Below are positions 47,831-64,000 of a DNA stretch of 64,000 nucleotides, piece after piece. The notes under the pieces were generated by a model. That model saw nothing but the letters and a program-made list of their open reading frames with translations. It ran no database searches and was not told the DNA's origin. Position 1 is the first letter of the stretch. Each line of letters starts with the position of its first letter. The stretch lies in NCBI GenBank assembly GCA_008921705.1, contig VFFE01005885.1, positions 65,174 to 129,173 of the forward strand. Direction: 5' to 3'. Origin of the DNA: Burhinus oedicnemus. Its lineage: Eukaryota; Chordata; Aves; Charadriiformes; Burhinidae. Position numbers and translations under genes: made by a program.

Positions 47831-50800
47831 GTGGTGTCCTCGGCGGTGCCCCTGCCCTCCAGAGACCCAGCATGGTGTGCTTCGCCGTGGACTTGGCTGG
47901 GCGCCACTGCAGTCTGCTCCAAACCTTGCTTCTGCTTCGTTTCACAAGATTTAGCTCCGGCTCAACACTGACTAAATTCAGTCCTGCTTGAGAAGTTTTC
48001 TTTGCAGCCTTTCCGTATTTAAAACTAACCCTGTTCAGTTGTTGGAAATTGTCGCTTCTCTCAAGTACGTGTAGAACAACTCCTTGAAACTTTTCCGCAG
48101 CTTCTGATGTTCTGGTTTAGCATCCAGTGCCCTTCTGCAACAGCAACTAAGTTGTATGCGCATTAGAGACACCGTGAAGCCAAAGTCAGCCCGTGGCCAG
48201 GAGAATGATGTGGAACTGATCTTACGCAAGCAGTGCGTGGTTGCACAAGTTTTGTGTACAAGCTCTACGTCTATAACAGCAAAACTGCACCATGTGCCTT
48301 TAGAGGAAATCTGGAAAAGGATGTGTAACGTCTCTGAACTGCCAATTGAAGCCCCAGCCACATACATGTGCTTTCTTTAATGATGATAATTATAACTTCT
48401 GTGTGTCTTGTTTCTGGAACAGCTTCTTAATGAAATAAGCTGGTTTGTGTGCACACCAGGAATTGGCAAGTCCCGTTTTTGTTTCGGAGCTAAGCTTGCT
48501 GCTTTCTCAGCTCTCCAGAGTTTCATTTGCTCCAGGAGTGGCAGTCCTCTAGGTTGGACTTAAAACATTGCATCAGTTTAAACAAGGGTGTGGTTCAATA
48601 TATCCATTTTCAGTGGTGAAACTAGTTCAGGAAGTTCCTGTCCCCACACCACGTGCTGGGGAGCTGGGGCACAGCGCGCAGTCCCACAACCAGTTTTATT
48701 GGCACACCTGAAGAGGTGTTTCATGGCAGTGGAGGGAGATTCATCGACTGGAATTGCTTCTGAATCCACTGAAAACATGGTACTGCCTCTTCATACTATT
48801 TCAACAGATGTAGTTAAAATACTGCAAATCCCATCGCAGAAACATTTCAGAATTTGAGAATCAAGGGGCCTCCTTGGCCATGCTGGCAGATTTGCCTGCT
48901 GTTATTCTTGCCCCAAGCTGGGACCCTTTCTTGTCCTGATGGATAAACAGATCTAAACTCCTGGAGTTAAATATAATTTTTTTTTATGTAGAAACCCAAA
49001 AAACTTTGTATGTATTTTGCTAAAATAGCACAATGCCTTACAGCTGTTAATGACACTTGCCATGGCTTATTTTGGTTATGTTTATGGGCTCTTTGGAGAC
49101 TTCTATGCGAGAGTAGCTTTGCAGATCTACTCCAAACATGGGCATTGTTGTGTGTACCATTGTGCAGGAGGAACGCAGTCCCAATCAGACAGCTTCTCTC
49201 CTGGGATGGCCTGGAAAAGTATTGCAACCAGGTCAGCTAGCACAAAGTAGTTTCAGTAACTAACAGGGGAATTCCAGCCCTGCGTTTTTTATCTGCAGTG
49301 ACTCCCTTGCTGCTGGTAACAGCTATGGCTCTGGATGTGAGAAGAATCAGCTTTGCAGGATTAAATTCAGATGGCTCTGAATGTAGTGTCATTGATTTCA
49401 GCACATGGCTGGGCTTACAAGTCAGTGGCGTTTCTTTGCTGCAAGGTAAAGCAGAAGTGTTTGAATGTCACACCCAGCTGTTTGATTTCAGGGAACAGTT
49501 TAGGTATCGGTAGAGAGATATATACTGACCGATGAAAGTGGAGAAAACAGAATTCGGTTAGCAGCAATTATCTTAGATTAAAATAAAACGGTGGTAATGA
49601 TTAACACATTACAACAAAATGATACAGCTCTGCTGATTGGTCTGCACAGGAAAAGGTAACAGAGTGTTGGGGTGTAACAGGTATTGGGGTGACTTGAAGA
49701 CCCTCCTATAGAAGAATAAAGCAGGGTGAGAGACGCAGAACTCACAGGGTTGTGGGAAAACCTGGAGACAGTGAGATGTGCAAAGTCACGGGTTTGTACA
49801 AAATAAACTGGGAGGAAGGGTGTCAATGGATGAGAGGAATAAGCTTCAGGAACATTGGGGAAATAAATAAGAGGGCACATATCCTTGTTGCTGTGGTCAG
49901 GGGGTGGTTTTAAGACCAGCTCCTTGGCATAATGGAAAGTGTGAGTACTTTCAGAAATGTCCTGAAACAGAAAGTGGCACAAAAGGACACGTGGTGGGAA
50001 ACCAGAACTAATACAAAAAGAACAGAGAAACAGTTACACTGAGGTTGGCAAAGGGGCTGGAAATCAGGCAGATGGACAGCAGGCAGGAAACAGAAGGAAT
50101 ATCAGCAGAGAAATACCGCAATGAGGTGCTGGGAGGAACTTTGAGAGGTTGTCGTGCCCCAGAGTGCCCTAGTACATTCCTGCAGGTAACAACACTGATG
50201 TCATCGGGAAGGTGACACTTCATGCAAAGACAATGCTTAAACAGGCCTGGGGAATAAGGAATGGGCAGGGAGAAGCAGCTGGAACACAAGTACACAAACT
50301 CCAGGAGCCTGGGCAACACAACACAGGAACCTGAATGACTGGTGCATGTTGTCAGACCAGATACTGCAGGCATGAAAGAAACAGGGTGGAATGGGAACTG
50401 TGACTGGAAAACAGGCATTGTAGGGAATGTGTTACCCAAGAAAGAGGGAAATAAAAGGTAATGGCACTACAGAAGCAATTAGCAACAAGCAGCTTCCTAA
50501 ATAAATAAATAAATAAAACATGGATTAATCAAGAACCCAAAACACGTAATGGGAATTAAAAATACTTTTAGGGTACAGCTTAACCTATGAAAGGGGTTAC
50601 TACACATAATGGCAGCCTGCTGTAGCTGGGGAGTCTGATGCTCCCAGATGGAAAGAGACAAGATAGGACAAGACAATAAGGCATAAGAGGGAAGGAAAAA
50701 AGAAATGCGTAAGCCAGAACACAACAAATCACAAGTAAAGGAACAGCTACTCATCCAAAAATCATCCTCACAAAGACAAGGGCTGCATCTCAAAGCCAAG

Positions 50801-51734
50801 CAGGCATTGGGAAGGAAGACGTCTGGAATGCATGATGAAGTTTCACTGAAAGATGACCAGCCAACCAAGCAAGCACTGCCTGGCACACTCCAATGTGAAG
50901 TCATTTGAGAAACGTACTTCTGGACTTTTTTACTAAAGTATGAATTATTTTTTTTAAGAAGTTGCACTAAACTAAGACCTGAAAGGGAAATTGTGCAAAG
51001 AAATTCTCTATACCATCAAATCCCTCTGCTCCAGGCTAGGCACAGGTCACCAAGCAAACTCCCTGTGTGAGGACCAACCCTGCTCCTCGGATGCTGAATA
51101 CAGCAGCTGATCAGCTGCAGCCACCGCTGAGGACACACACCCCAGTGCTCCACTTCACGTATGTTTTGCTCAACGCATCAGAAAGTCGGGAGACAAATGC
51201 ACAAAGAAAACCAGGCACACTAACCCTCTGACCAAAGGGGCACAATTAGCTCGGGTGTTTCCTGATGCGAGATTCATGTGGCCAATTTCAGCTACCACTT
51301 TTAAAAACTGGAGGAATTCATTTGCCATCTTTATCCCTCAAATTGCAGTATCTGCTATCAGTGAATGCCATTTTTGAAATCTTACACCAAAAAGGGAGAA
51401 AATTACTCCAGCCACCCTCTGTCATGCAAAGGCTGCCTATTGAAGCGCATAAACTATCAAGCAGGAATTTGGTGGCAGTCCCTGCAAGGAGACCCGCACT
51501 ACACCAAACTGCGGCAGGGCAGGACAAAGGTGCCGGGCGCTGTGTGGACTAGTCAGTGGCTGGCAGGATCCCCAACGCCTGTGAAACAGATCCTCCCCCT
51601 TCCTGCCTGACCCGGTATGAGCAACACAGGATTAATTTCTCTTTCCATAGGTCTAATGCTAGGGAAAACTGCATTTTTAGAAGACTCTAGTGTCTGAACT
51701 TGTGAAAATACTTACTTTTATAGCCAGCTATGGT
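47831..51734. other. Intergenic DNA between VIRMA and ESRP1
   Basis: No gene is recognised. Several open frames of 65-156 codons at about 49.6-51.0 kb on the minus strand have no family features or splice support. The segment from about 49.6 to 50.5 kb may be an old repeat that I cannot name. A short (AAAT)n run lies at 50498-50518. Confidence 0.45.
50498..50518. repeat. (AAAT)n microsatellite
   Basis: About five AAAT units form a short tetranucleotide run in the VIRMA-ESRP1 gap. Confidence 0.85.
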
Positions 51735-52271
51735 ATGCGGGTTTCAAGGTCTTGGTGTTTTTGAGCCAGCCAGGTGCAGGGACGAGGAGGAGCGAGACCC
51801 GGGCACTTGACCCAAGCTGGCCAACAGGATTATTTCATACCATTAACATCACATTCAATATAAATTAGAAAGTTTGCTGAGTAGGTTTTTTTTTTCTCTT
51901 CTATGATGGCAGCGTTCCTGAGAACTTCTTGCCCCAGTGCCGGACCCCTGAGGCCTTCCCTTCCTCCTGAAGCCATAGTGCTCGCAGTGTCCCACATTTG
52001 CTGTCCACTGCTGGGAGTGCACAGCTTCCTACTGATAGAATGGGATAAGTGTAATCCTTGTGTATTTTATATTGCTATCAGGATCACTATTGGTTCTTTA
52101 GTATTATTAATATTAATTATTTAGTAGTATTCTATTAAATCTGTTTCTATTTCAACCCTCGTGTTTCCTTGTTCTTTCCTGATCTCCCTTCCTGGGTGGG
52201 GAGGGGTCATCAGGTGAGAGAATAATTGTCTAAACAACAATAAATTGTTGTGGGTTCTTCAAACCATAACA
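51735..52271 (+). mobile_element. Solo LTR fragment, avian ERVL-type
   Basis: The segment contains GACCCAAGCTGGCCAACAGG and ATTTCATACCATTAACATCA, which match my recollection of a common avian ERVL-type LTR. An ATATAAAT box lies near 51858, an ATTAAA poly(A)-type signal near 52133, and a terminal AAACCATAACA at 52261-52271. No internal retroviral genes are present, so it is a solo LTR or LTR fragment. The 5' end is eroded and its boundary approximate. It lies about 1.3 kb upstream of the ESRP1 start codon in the same orientation. Confidence 0.65.
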
Positions 52272-53223
52272 CTGCCAAAACAACAAATGTGTATGCGTTA
52301 ATAAAAGGTAGTGCAAGCTGCGAATCCGCAACAGCACAAGGAATGGCAATGGAGAAAAGCATGATGTGCACCATGATCTCAGTAAAAATTTAGAGAAGCA
52401 TCATCACAATGAAGTTGGAAACATACAACCGGGGTCTTAAAGAACTAGGTGTACTACGGGATTTCCTTGGGGAAAGTTAGTGTTGTTTACCCTACCTTCA
52501 GTGACCTTTTCGGTTATTTGTCATGAAAAAAATCAGTTTTTGAGCAATACGCATTTAAAACATAAATTTCACAGTGAAACAATGATCACCAGAAGAGAGG
52601 TTGCTGTCAGACGGACCAAAATGACGACAGCGCACGGAGGGAAGGCTGCCACAGCCAGACCAGCCAGCTCTTAGCACGGGGCTAGACTCGCCGCGCCGGG
52701 GCCGTGCGGGAGTTGCCATGCCGCTGCCTCTGGCGCGGCAGAGGACAAGACTCCGCCGTCCGCAGCCCGCTCGCTTCCCCCGGCGGCAGCTCCTCCCGGC
52801 GGCACCCGGCCCGCACCCCGCCGCCGTGCTCCCTGGCACCGCACGGCCCGGCCGCTGCGGCCCCCGACGGCAGCGCTCGCCCCGCGCCGAGGGCGGAGAC
52901 CCGCCGGGGCGGCTGCGGGCGGTGTGGTCCTCCGCCCTCCCCTTCCGTCCGGGCGGACGCCGGGCCGACCTGCCCTCCCCGCCCGCCGCGTGTCCCGGCA
53001 GGAGCGGGCGGCCCCTTCGCCGCCCCGTCGGTGAAGAGTCGCGCCTTCCCGGGCAGCGCGGCCCGACGGCGGGAGGCGCGGCCCGGCAGGGTCCGGCCCG
53101 GGGCGGCCCCGAACAGCCCGTCCGCCGCTGCCCACCCCCCCCAATCACGGCCCCCCACTCCGCCAACCACCCCCCGCCGCGCTTGCCACGTCCCGCTCGG
53201 CGGGGCCAATGGGCGGGCGGCGC

Positions 53224-53274
53224 CAGGTGTGTGCTACCTGCACCACGTGGGGCGGGGCGGGGGGCGGGCAGGTA
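53224..53274 (+). promoter_or_regulatory. ESRP1: Cluster of ZEB-type E-boxes in the ESRP1 promoter
   Basis: Within 51 bases there is CAGGTG (53224-53229), TACCTG (53235-53240, the reverse of CAGGTA), CACGTG (53244-53249) and CAGGTA (53269-53274). ZEB1 and ZEB2 bind CAGGTG/CAGGTA boxes and are known repressors of ESRP1 during epithelial-mesenchymal transition in mammals. Binding in this bird is inferred. Confidence 0.5.
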
Positions 53275-53495
53275 GGGCCGCGGCCCCGCGCAGAAAAGCC
53301 CGCAGCCATTGCGCGCTTCCCAGGGCTGCAGCCGGCGTGGGAGCGGCCGCCGCCCGCCCCGGGAAAAAGGGGGGTGGGAGAGGGGGCAGCTGTGCGCCTC
53401 CCCCGCGCCAGGTCCTCGGGGAGCGAGGCTGCAGGTGGGGGCTCTGCCGCTCGGGGCTCGCTGGGAAGCGCCTCGGGCAGGGAAAGTTTCCGGCG

Positions 53496-53579
53496 TCTTC
53501 TCTCCACCTTCCTTTCTTCCCCCCTTTTTTCTCTCTCTCTTTTTTTTTTTTTTTCCTCCTCCCCTTTTTTATCCTTTCC
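53496..53579 (+). other. ESRP1: Long pyrimidine tract in the ESRP1 5' leader
   Basis: About 84 bases just before the start codon are nearly pure C and T, including CTCTCTCTCT, a run of about 17 T and a C4T6 block, with only a few A interruptions. No AG follows before the ATG, so this is 5' UTR rather than a splice acceptor. Confidence 0.8.
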
Positions 53580-53596
53580 ACTGGCCCGGTGGCACC

Positions 53597-57619
<4,023 letters not shown>

Positions 57620-60600
57620 GTATCCTTTTGACAGTGACGGTGTCTACTGCTGTTACAGCTTTGCCTGAGTTTTAGGACAGATGCGTGAGTAATGCTTGCA
57701 ACACATGTTTAGGGGTGGTATAACTTTAATGAGTGACTCTGAGCTGTACTGAGCTTTCTCACAAAGATAAAAACATATGAGGATGTGTGCTCCCATGGGG
57801 AAAATCCTGTATTTCTTCTTGATTTCTGTACAACTGCGTTACTACCTTTATAGTTTTGTCTCTTTAAACTTCACAGTTTAGTGTAACTGACATGTTTGTT
57901 CAATCCTAATATTAAAGTTGTGAGGTTGCTCGTTGCATCAGTTAGATTTTTATTTCATTTTTAGGTAAGAGTGAATGTTGGGAGACAGTCTTAATTTTTA
58001 GGAGGGGGAGTAGTTATTCTTGATGTGAACTTGTAGTGAATCTTTGATTCAGGAGTGAACCTAAGGCAGGGGTGCTAGTGGCACGTGGGGTGTTCAGTCT
58101 CACGGAAGCTGTACGTGTTACACCCCGCAAGGTGAGGCTGGGCTGCCAATAAGATGCAGTCATTAACATGTTTCCATTTTCAGTGATAGGGATGTCTAAA
58201 ATTACTTTGAGTAGTCTTAGGTGGTCTGTAACCTAGTCCTGTCTGGCTGTTAACTAGTCTTTGCTCGGTTTTGTTTGCATGCCATGTACAATTACCAGAG
58301 CCAAAACTGGGGCTGTGAATGATTTGGCTGTGCCTTCCTCCTTGCTTCCCTGGCAGTCTCCCCTCTTGCCGCAGGCTCCAGTCCTCATCTCAGATGTACT
58401 CTTGGACATGGAAAACACTTGACTTCCCTACTGACCTATTGAAGCAGTGACCACAAAAGCTAGCTAGCAAGGCGAGATAATGGAACTTGAGAGGATTTTT
58501 ATATTTTTTTTATTGGTTTTTGTTATTGTTTTTAACTTTTTTCTGACTAGTTTATTGTGTCCACAGAGTTGTTGCCATTAAGAGCTGGTATTTTTCAGAC
58601 TCAGAATTCTGTGGCTTCTGAACTATTTTGGCCTTTTACTGCAGGACTAGTATTGCCTGGGCTTTGTACCTGTGTCAAGAGGCATAAAATATCTATGTAT
58701 GTGTGGATTTTTGTGTTTAACTGTAAGGTTGAATATGGGAGGCTGTCTGCTCTGCATTGCCGTCTGCAAATTAAAATTAATCTCGCCTAGGAAGGGGCAG
58801 AAATCACTTCTCCCCCCACTCTGAAGTGGTACACTTAGTGTAAGAGTGCAAATTTTCATGTAGAAACGCAAAATAAATGCTTTTGTTGCATTGTCTAGAA
58901 GCTGGATGATGGAGACTTTTTAAAGTTATGGTCAAATACTTAATACATTGGTCAGGAAAGCTTTGACATGAGCTGGAGAAGTTAAAGACAATGAAATGAG
59001 CTACTTTGGCTCTTTTGGAGAGATGCCTTTGCTTTGCCTTCATGTGAATGTCTGGTGTACGTCTCTCCACTGTGGAAATAGCTGTATGACTGTAGCCATC
59101 CGGAGTGTCACTGGTCAGCTCAGGCACAGTGACAGGCTGCGTACTCCCTGCCTGCTGGGAGAGGGGAGCAGACCACCCTGTGTTACCTGACTGTCCGGAG
59201 GCCCCTAAAGGGTCGGTACCATCTGAGGGTGGTTTTGGCACTTGCCAATAGTGTTTCCTCTAAGTTCCTAGAGGTTTGGTCAGTCCATCCAAATGCTCTC
59301 AGCTTGACACTGAATTCTGGATCTGATATGCTTCTTAAGGTACATAAACCTAAATAACTTCATCTGGTTTTACATTAATCTTTGTGGTTTGTCTTGTTTT
59401 GTAACTGCTGATGCTCTAATTTGTAAACTTGCTAGCAACATGGCTGAAATTAACTGTCTCTGCCCTGTATCGCTTGAGAGGGTTGGGGGCAGAGGATGCA
59501 GAGACAAAAAAGGTAAAATAACTTTTGTTTTATTAGCAAATATGATAATTCTTTTCTCCTCACCTTGCTGGAATGTACCAATTCAATCTCCTCAGTGTCA
59601 GAAGCTGTGTAAGTTGGAGGCACTTGGAGAGTTTGGACATGCATTAATGCTTGGGATAAAAAAAACCAAAACGTTGAAGCAGGTGTTAAGTCTAAAGAAT
59701 AGTTCAAACAGTTTTGTGCAGAGTTTATTTTTTTTTCCTTTGGTAAGCAGGACAGCTACTTTCTTCCTGAGACAGTTACATAGCAAAGAAAACAAAATGT
59801 CTAAGTGAAAAGTAACTTGGATTTGAAAAGGATGTGCTGCAGCAGGGGAGACAAATAAATGGAGTAGGTTGAAATGAAGTTGCGGATTAGTGCATAAGAT
59901 CTGACCAAGCTCTTGTTATTCTTGTAGAAAGTGCAGATCTTCCACCCCATAGCTAAAGGAGCTGTGTGAGGGGAATCTTCCATGATTCGTGCCATGCAAA
60001 TTATACTGGGCCAGGTTCATTAGCATTTGGTGCAGATAGAAGGTTTTGGTTTAGGGGTAGGATACTGACTGGAGATGCAGAAGAACTGCATTTACAAACT
60101 GGTAGGAGCAGGACTAGAATGACTTTTTTTGGGCACATCCCTTCATGTACTTGCATCTCCATGTACCTGCATGTAAGATGATTGTGATTAGCGAGAGGAA
60201 ACTTGTGATATGAAAGAGTTAGGGGAAAACTGGGTATTATTGTACAGTCATTTGAATTATTAGGAGTCTTCTAAAAGCTTTTATTTTGATGGGTAACATT
60301 TGATTAAACAACAAATTGTAGGCAAATGGAGGAGGTCCTCTATTGCTCCCAACAGCCAAGGGAGATAACTTCCTACTGCACAATCATTCAAGATATGTAT
60401 TCCAGTGTATAACACACACTGGATAGTTGGTACTTGGCTATGCATTTCTTGCAGACAAGGCAAGCACAATCTTGAAAAAGAACATGGAGATATTAAACTG
60501 AATAATTGGCTGGGTGGTTGTTCCTTTAGAAAGTAGTTTTTGGACTTACTGTTTCAGCAAACTACTTGAAATTGTGTAGTACAGCAATGAAACCATTCCA

Positions 60601-63600
60601 AACCCAAGAGCTCAGGTGAAAGCTTTACATTCCCCCTCACCCCCTGCCCAAGAAATTATACATTTCATGTACAGCCACTGGTTTCTTTGAATCTAAGGTA
60701 AGGAAATGTTTAAAATTTCATGACATTTGAGGGACTGAGGAAGAACTGAGACTAGTTGTAACTGCTATCTCTGAGTGCTAGTGCTGCCTCACTCAAAACA
60801 GTTTTTGGTGTAGGAGACAGTCTTCTGGCAGGCTTTCTTTAGTCAGTATTGTGTAAGAGTAGCGACAGCAGGACAATTATGAGAAATTTTGAGTAACAAA
60901 AAAACTTGAAGTGATCATGTTCTGGCAAAGAAAGGAACTCTGGTCTGTCGAAATCTGTGCTTTTTTTTTTTAAACGTGTAAGTATACAAAAGGAGCAGGG
61001 TTGTTCTTGCACCCTCCGTACCTCCCATACTTGCTGCACTTCTTGATTTGCAAAGCTTGCTGAGCCAGTTTTCACCGCTGTGAGTGCCTTCAGGGTGGAG
61101 TGAACAAAGCTTGCATGACTATTCGTATTCGGTCTGAAGACTCATCCTTTGCCTGAAGATAGGGTGTGCAGAAGCCATTAAATGGCAAATAGCTCTTGCT
61201 TCCTCCAGTGCATGGTTTGCTCCACTCACTTCTGAACTGGGTTTGTGAGGATAACTTCTTACTAGGATTATCTGTTGGATGTTGTCAGTAGAAACACAAG
61301 CATACTTCAGCCTGCTTAATGTGCTGGATAAGATCTGGATATTGCAATACTGAAACTGAAACTTGGCGTTTTGTGGGTTTGGTTGGTTTTTTTTTTTTTG
61401 ACCCGAGTGTCTTGAAAACAATGATGTAGAGTACAGTTATAAACAATAGTATTTAACTCTGGCAATAAAAAGCCCATTATTGGATATTACCTGAGAATCT
61501 TGCATATTGTTATTTGTATTTCCTGTGATTGTACCCAGGAACTGGGTAATATCAGATTACCTATATGCAAAGTAGTATTTAAAAAGATATAATCTTCTGC
61601 CCGAAGAGACTTAAACAGAACAAAGGGGGAAGAGGATCAGTGCAGAGCACAATTGCAATACTAGTTCACGTCATCTCAGAGCTAAGTTAGTTGTTCAGTA
61701 TTTCTTTTGCCATAGTTAAGGAAGGAGTTGAGAGACTGAGATATGGAAGAGACAGTGGGAGGGAAGAAGTCTTAGAAGGTGCTGGCAGTGGGTGAAGCTG
61801 TGGTGACAACTCTGAGGAAATGATTTAGAAACTTTTTCCATATTATATAGGCAACCCTGATATAGAATATGCCTTCCCCCACACCCCTTTACTAGCTTCC
61901 TGAGTGCTGCAGCTTCACAGCAAGATTAAGAAGTTCCTTGTTTCCCATCCTGCCTTGTTATTTGGGAGTGTCTTTTGCCTGTTGCTTCATTTAAAATATT
62001 TATGTGCATGTTATTGCATATAGTAGCTTTAGACAGCCAGGTCTGGTTTCTAATGCTTCTTTAAATATGAACTTTGATTTATCCACTGCAATCAACTCTT
62101 TCCAATTGCCCAGGGCAGGCAACCTTTAAGTATCGCTGTACACAAACACATGTGGTCTTGTATCCCTTCACAGAATAAGGGGTGGGTTTTATGAAGACTA
62201 TTCTGTTAACAGCTTTTTCCCAAGTGTCCATAATTTCTAGTGCCTTTGTTCATAGGAGTCCCTCTGTATGTAGTCAGTCCTGTTCACTAGAATTCAGGTT
62301 TTCACTTAATGTTACTATTAACATCCTCCTTACATGTGTAGAAAACTATCAATTTTCTTCTCCAATCTTACCTAAAAGCCTTTCTTCTAGCTAGTTGGAG
62401 GCAAAGGTGTGAGCGATTTCTCACTCCTGCTAATGTTGATGACTTTCTTCCTCCCCTCCCACTGTGTTTATACTAATCTAGAGTTCCTTGGCACAACTGA
62501 CTCCCTGTGTCTGAACACCTGGTACCAGCTTCTGTCACCATTAGGGCATTTTTGGGAACTGTCTCCTGTTGATCAATGTTTTCAATGAAAATGTTTTCTG
62601 AAGAAAACGAGCGTAAGGTGGGGGAGTTGTTTGTTTTCCTTTGTGTGATAGCCTTGCTTCAAATTCCCAGCTCCTTCACACTGCTGCATTCCCCTCTCCA
62701 GGGGCTGATCACTTGTAGGGATCTTTGGCTCTGCAAAGAGGAAATATTGAAATGTCTCATCAGTTTTGACAGCACAGTCTAACAGCCAACCGCACGTGTA
62801 TATGCATGTACCCTGCTGTAATAGCTATTGAAACTCCTGCCCAATTTCTCTTGATTTTGACAGAGGAAAGATAGATAACATTTTCAAAATCTTCATAAAA
62901 AATGGTCAGGCAGGACCAGGGTTCCAATACCTGTGTCTTTAGCAGCTTCTGGTTCCCTGGATGGGCAGCAGAGACTCAGCACAAGCACAGCGTGGAGTTG
63001 TTAGATGCTGCGGGGGGAAGGGTGTCAAGTAAAGGAGGAGAAGCACTCCTCTGCTCCGATACATGAGGTGCCCAGAAACATCCGTGTGGTGCTGACTAAG
63101 CATCCTCTCTGCAAGGGAGTCTGTTTGTGGATTATTTTCATTTTCAACCCCCCTTCCCCAGGGGGCAGGGGAGGAGATGAGCTTGAGCGTACAGCTTAGG
63201 AAGAGGTAATGCAATGAAGAAGCTCCTTGTCATGAATACCAACAGACTCTTAAACTGTGCTTTAGCGTTGTTGTGTGTGGTTTGTTCAGGATTTGTAGCT
63301 TGGTTTTTAAGAAAACCATTTAATGTTCTCACTGCTTTGCTCCAGAGAAGGTACCGGGAGGGAGGGTAATGGCAAGGGCTAGCAAACTACTTAGTCAAGC
63401 AGTTGGAGGGGAGGAGTCACTGGTTTAAGTTTTCTTTTTTAAAACTATTATAATTCATTTAAACTTCAGGTTATTGTAAAACTAAACACCATCCTCTCAC
63501 CTTCCATACTCCAATGCACATTTAAAACCCACAAAGCCTCAAAATCAAATTAGCCTCAGAGTGTATTGTGTTGGCACAGCAGCTTTCCTTTCCTTGCTAT

Positions 63601-63643
63601 GGAAGAGGAGTTCATTAATTCAGTTGAAATTATTTTTCATCTC
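57620..63643 (+). other. ESRP1: ESRP1 intron 4 (start)
   Basis: At least 6 kb of intron with no exon matching the expected continuation (YLNFEK followed by the EDMGNIILAM region). The segment is AT-rich with scattered short open frames that have no family features. I see no other gene, RNA gene or recognisable transposon in it. Confidence 0.7.
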
Positions 63644-64000
63644 TGTCCTGGTTTGAGGTAAAACAGAACTAATTTTCTGTTCAGTAGCTTTACTTTGCAG
63701 CTAAGCCTCTTCTAACTAACTGAACTCTCAGAAATTAACAGCATATTGTTCAGACACTGTTCACTCCCAGAGAGATAAGACCTGATTGTTTCTAATTTAT
63801 GCCAAGGAATGGTATGCAGAGAGGCTCTTGCTCATACTTATTGCTATAACAACCAAGGTCAGCCAACTTTGTTATATGCCCTGTTGGAGGGTCGGAAGTG
63901 GAAAAGCGTAGAGGGGTTGCACCTGCAGGGAGGAACAGACAGGACAGGTGACCCAAAACTGACCAACAGGGTATTCCATCCCATCTGCATCATGCTCAGT
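63644..64000 (+). mobile_element. ERVL-type LTR, cut by the window end
   Basis: The element starts TGTCCTGGTTTGAGGTAAAA and contains ACAGGACAGGTGACCCAAAA, CTGACCAACAGGGTATTCCA and TCATGCTCAGT, which match my recollection of the 5' two-thirds of a common avian ERVL-type LTR up to just before the TATA region. It is in the ESRP1 intron in the same orientation as the gene. Whether it is a solo LTR or a longer provirus lies outside the window. Confidence 0.75.

Noticed and set aside
46976..47954. Long open frames (up to 244 codons) around the VIRMA CpG island
   Set aside because: Only the first 21 codons of the minus-strand frame starting at 47392 are real VIRMA coding sequence. The rest is composition-driven.
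49578..50967. Minus-strand frames of 134-156 codons between VIRMA and ESRP1
   Set aside because: Rich in Ser, Cys, Leu and Phe, with no motif. They look like translated non-coding or repeat-derived DNA.

Overview
This is nuclear DNA from a bird. The genes have vertebrate exon-intron structure with GT-AG introns and CpG-island promoters. Several CR1 LINE fragments (the dominant avian retroposon) and two LTR pieces resembling an avian ERVL-type family set it apart from mammals. The base composition is AT-rich except for three CpG islands near 2.6-3.4 kb, 47-47.8 kb and 52.7-54.1 kb. The gene pair VIRMA-ESRP1 identifies the block as the counterpart of human 8q22.1. I cannot name the species.

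Layout from left to right: (1) 1-2550 holds no recognised gene, only a CR1 3' fragment. (2) A CpG island at about 2.55-3.44 kb is the likely promoter of a plus-strand gene whose coding exons lie at 8719-14693. It encodes an intact 288-residue RING plus TRAF-type zinc-finger plus coiled-coil protein related to NRDP1/RNF41 and RNF151. (3) A convergent spacer of about 6-7 kb contains its probable 3' UTR and a CTTT microsatellite. (4) The minus-strand VIRMA (KIAA1429) gene is complete: 24 coding exons from 47392 down to 22301 join without a frame break into 1,821 codons, against 1,812 residues in human. (5) A gap of about 6.2 kb between the VIRMA and ESRP1 start codons holds the VIRMA CpG island and an LTR fragment. 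(6) ESRP1 starts at 53597 on the plus strand. Its first four coding exons (163 complete codons plus one base) end at 57619. The rest of the gene, including all RNA-recognition motifs, lies beyond the window. (7) The start of a second LTR of the same kind is cut by the window end.

The genes are not an operon. VIRMA is the scaffold of the nuclear m6A writer complex. ESRP1 is an epithelial splicing regulator. The RING protein is a predicted E3 ubiquitin ligase. VIRMA and ESRP1 diverge, while the RING gene and VIRMA converge. The least ordinary item is the RING gene: it joins an NRDP1-type C3HC3D RING to three TRAF-type fingers, lacks a recognisable USP8-binding tail, and occupies a place where I know of no human counterpart. 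Coordinates come from manual splice-site reading and phase bookkeeping. No database search was run.
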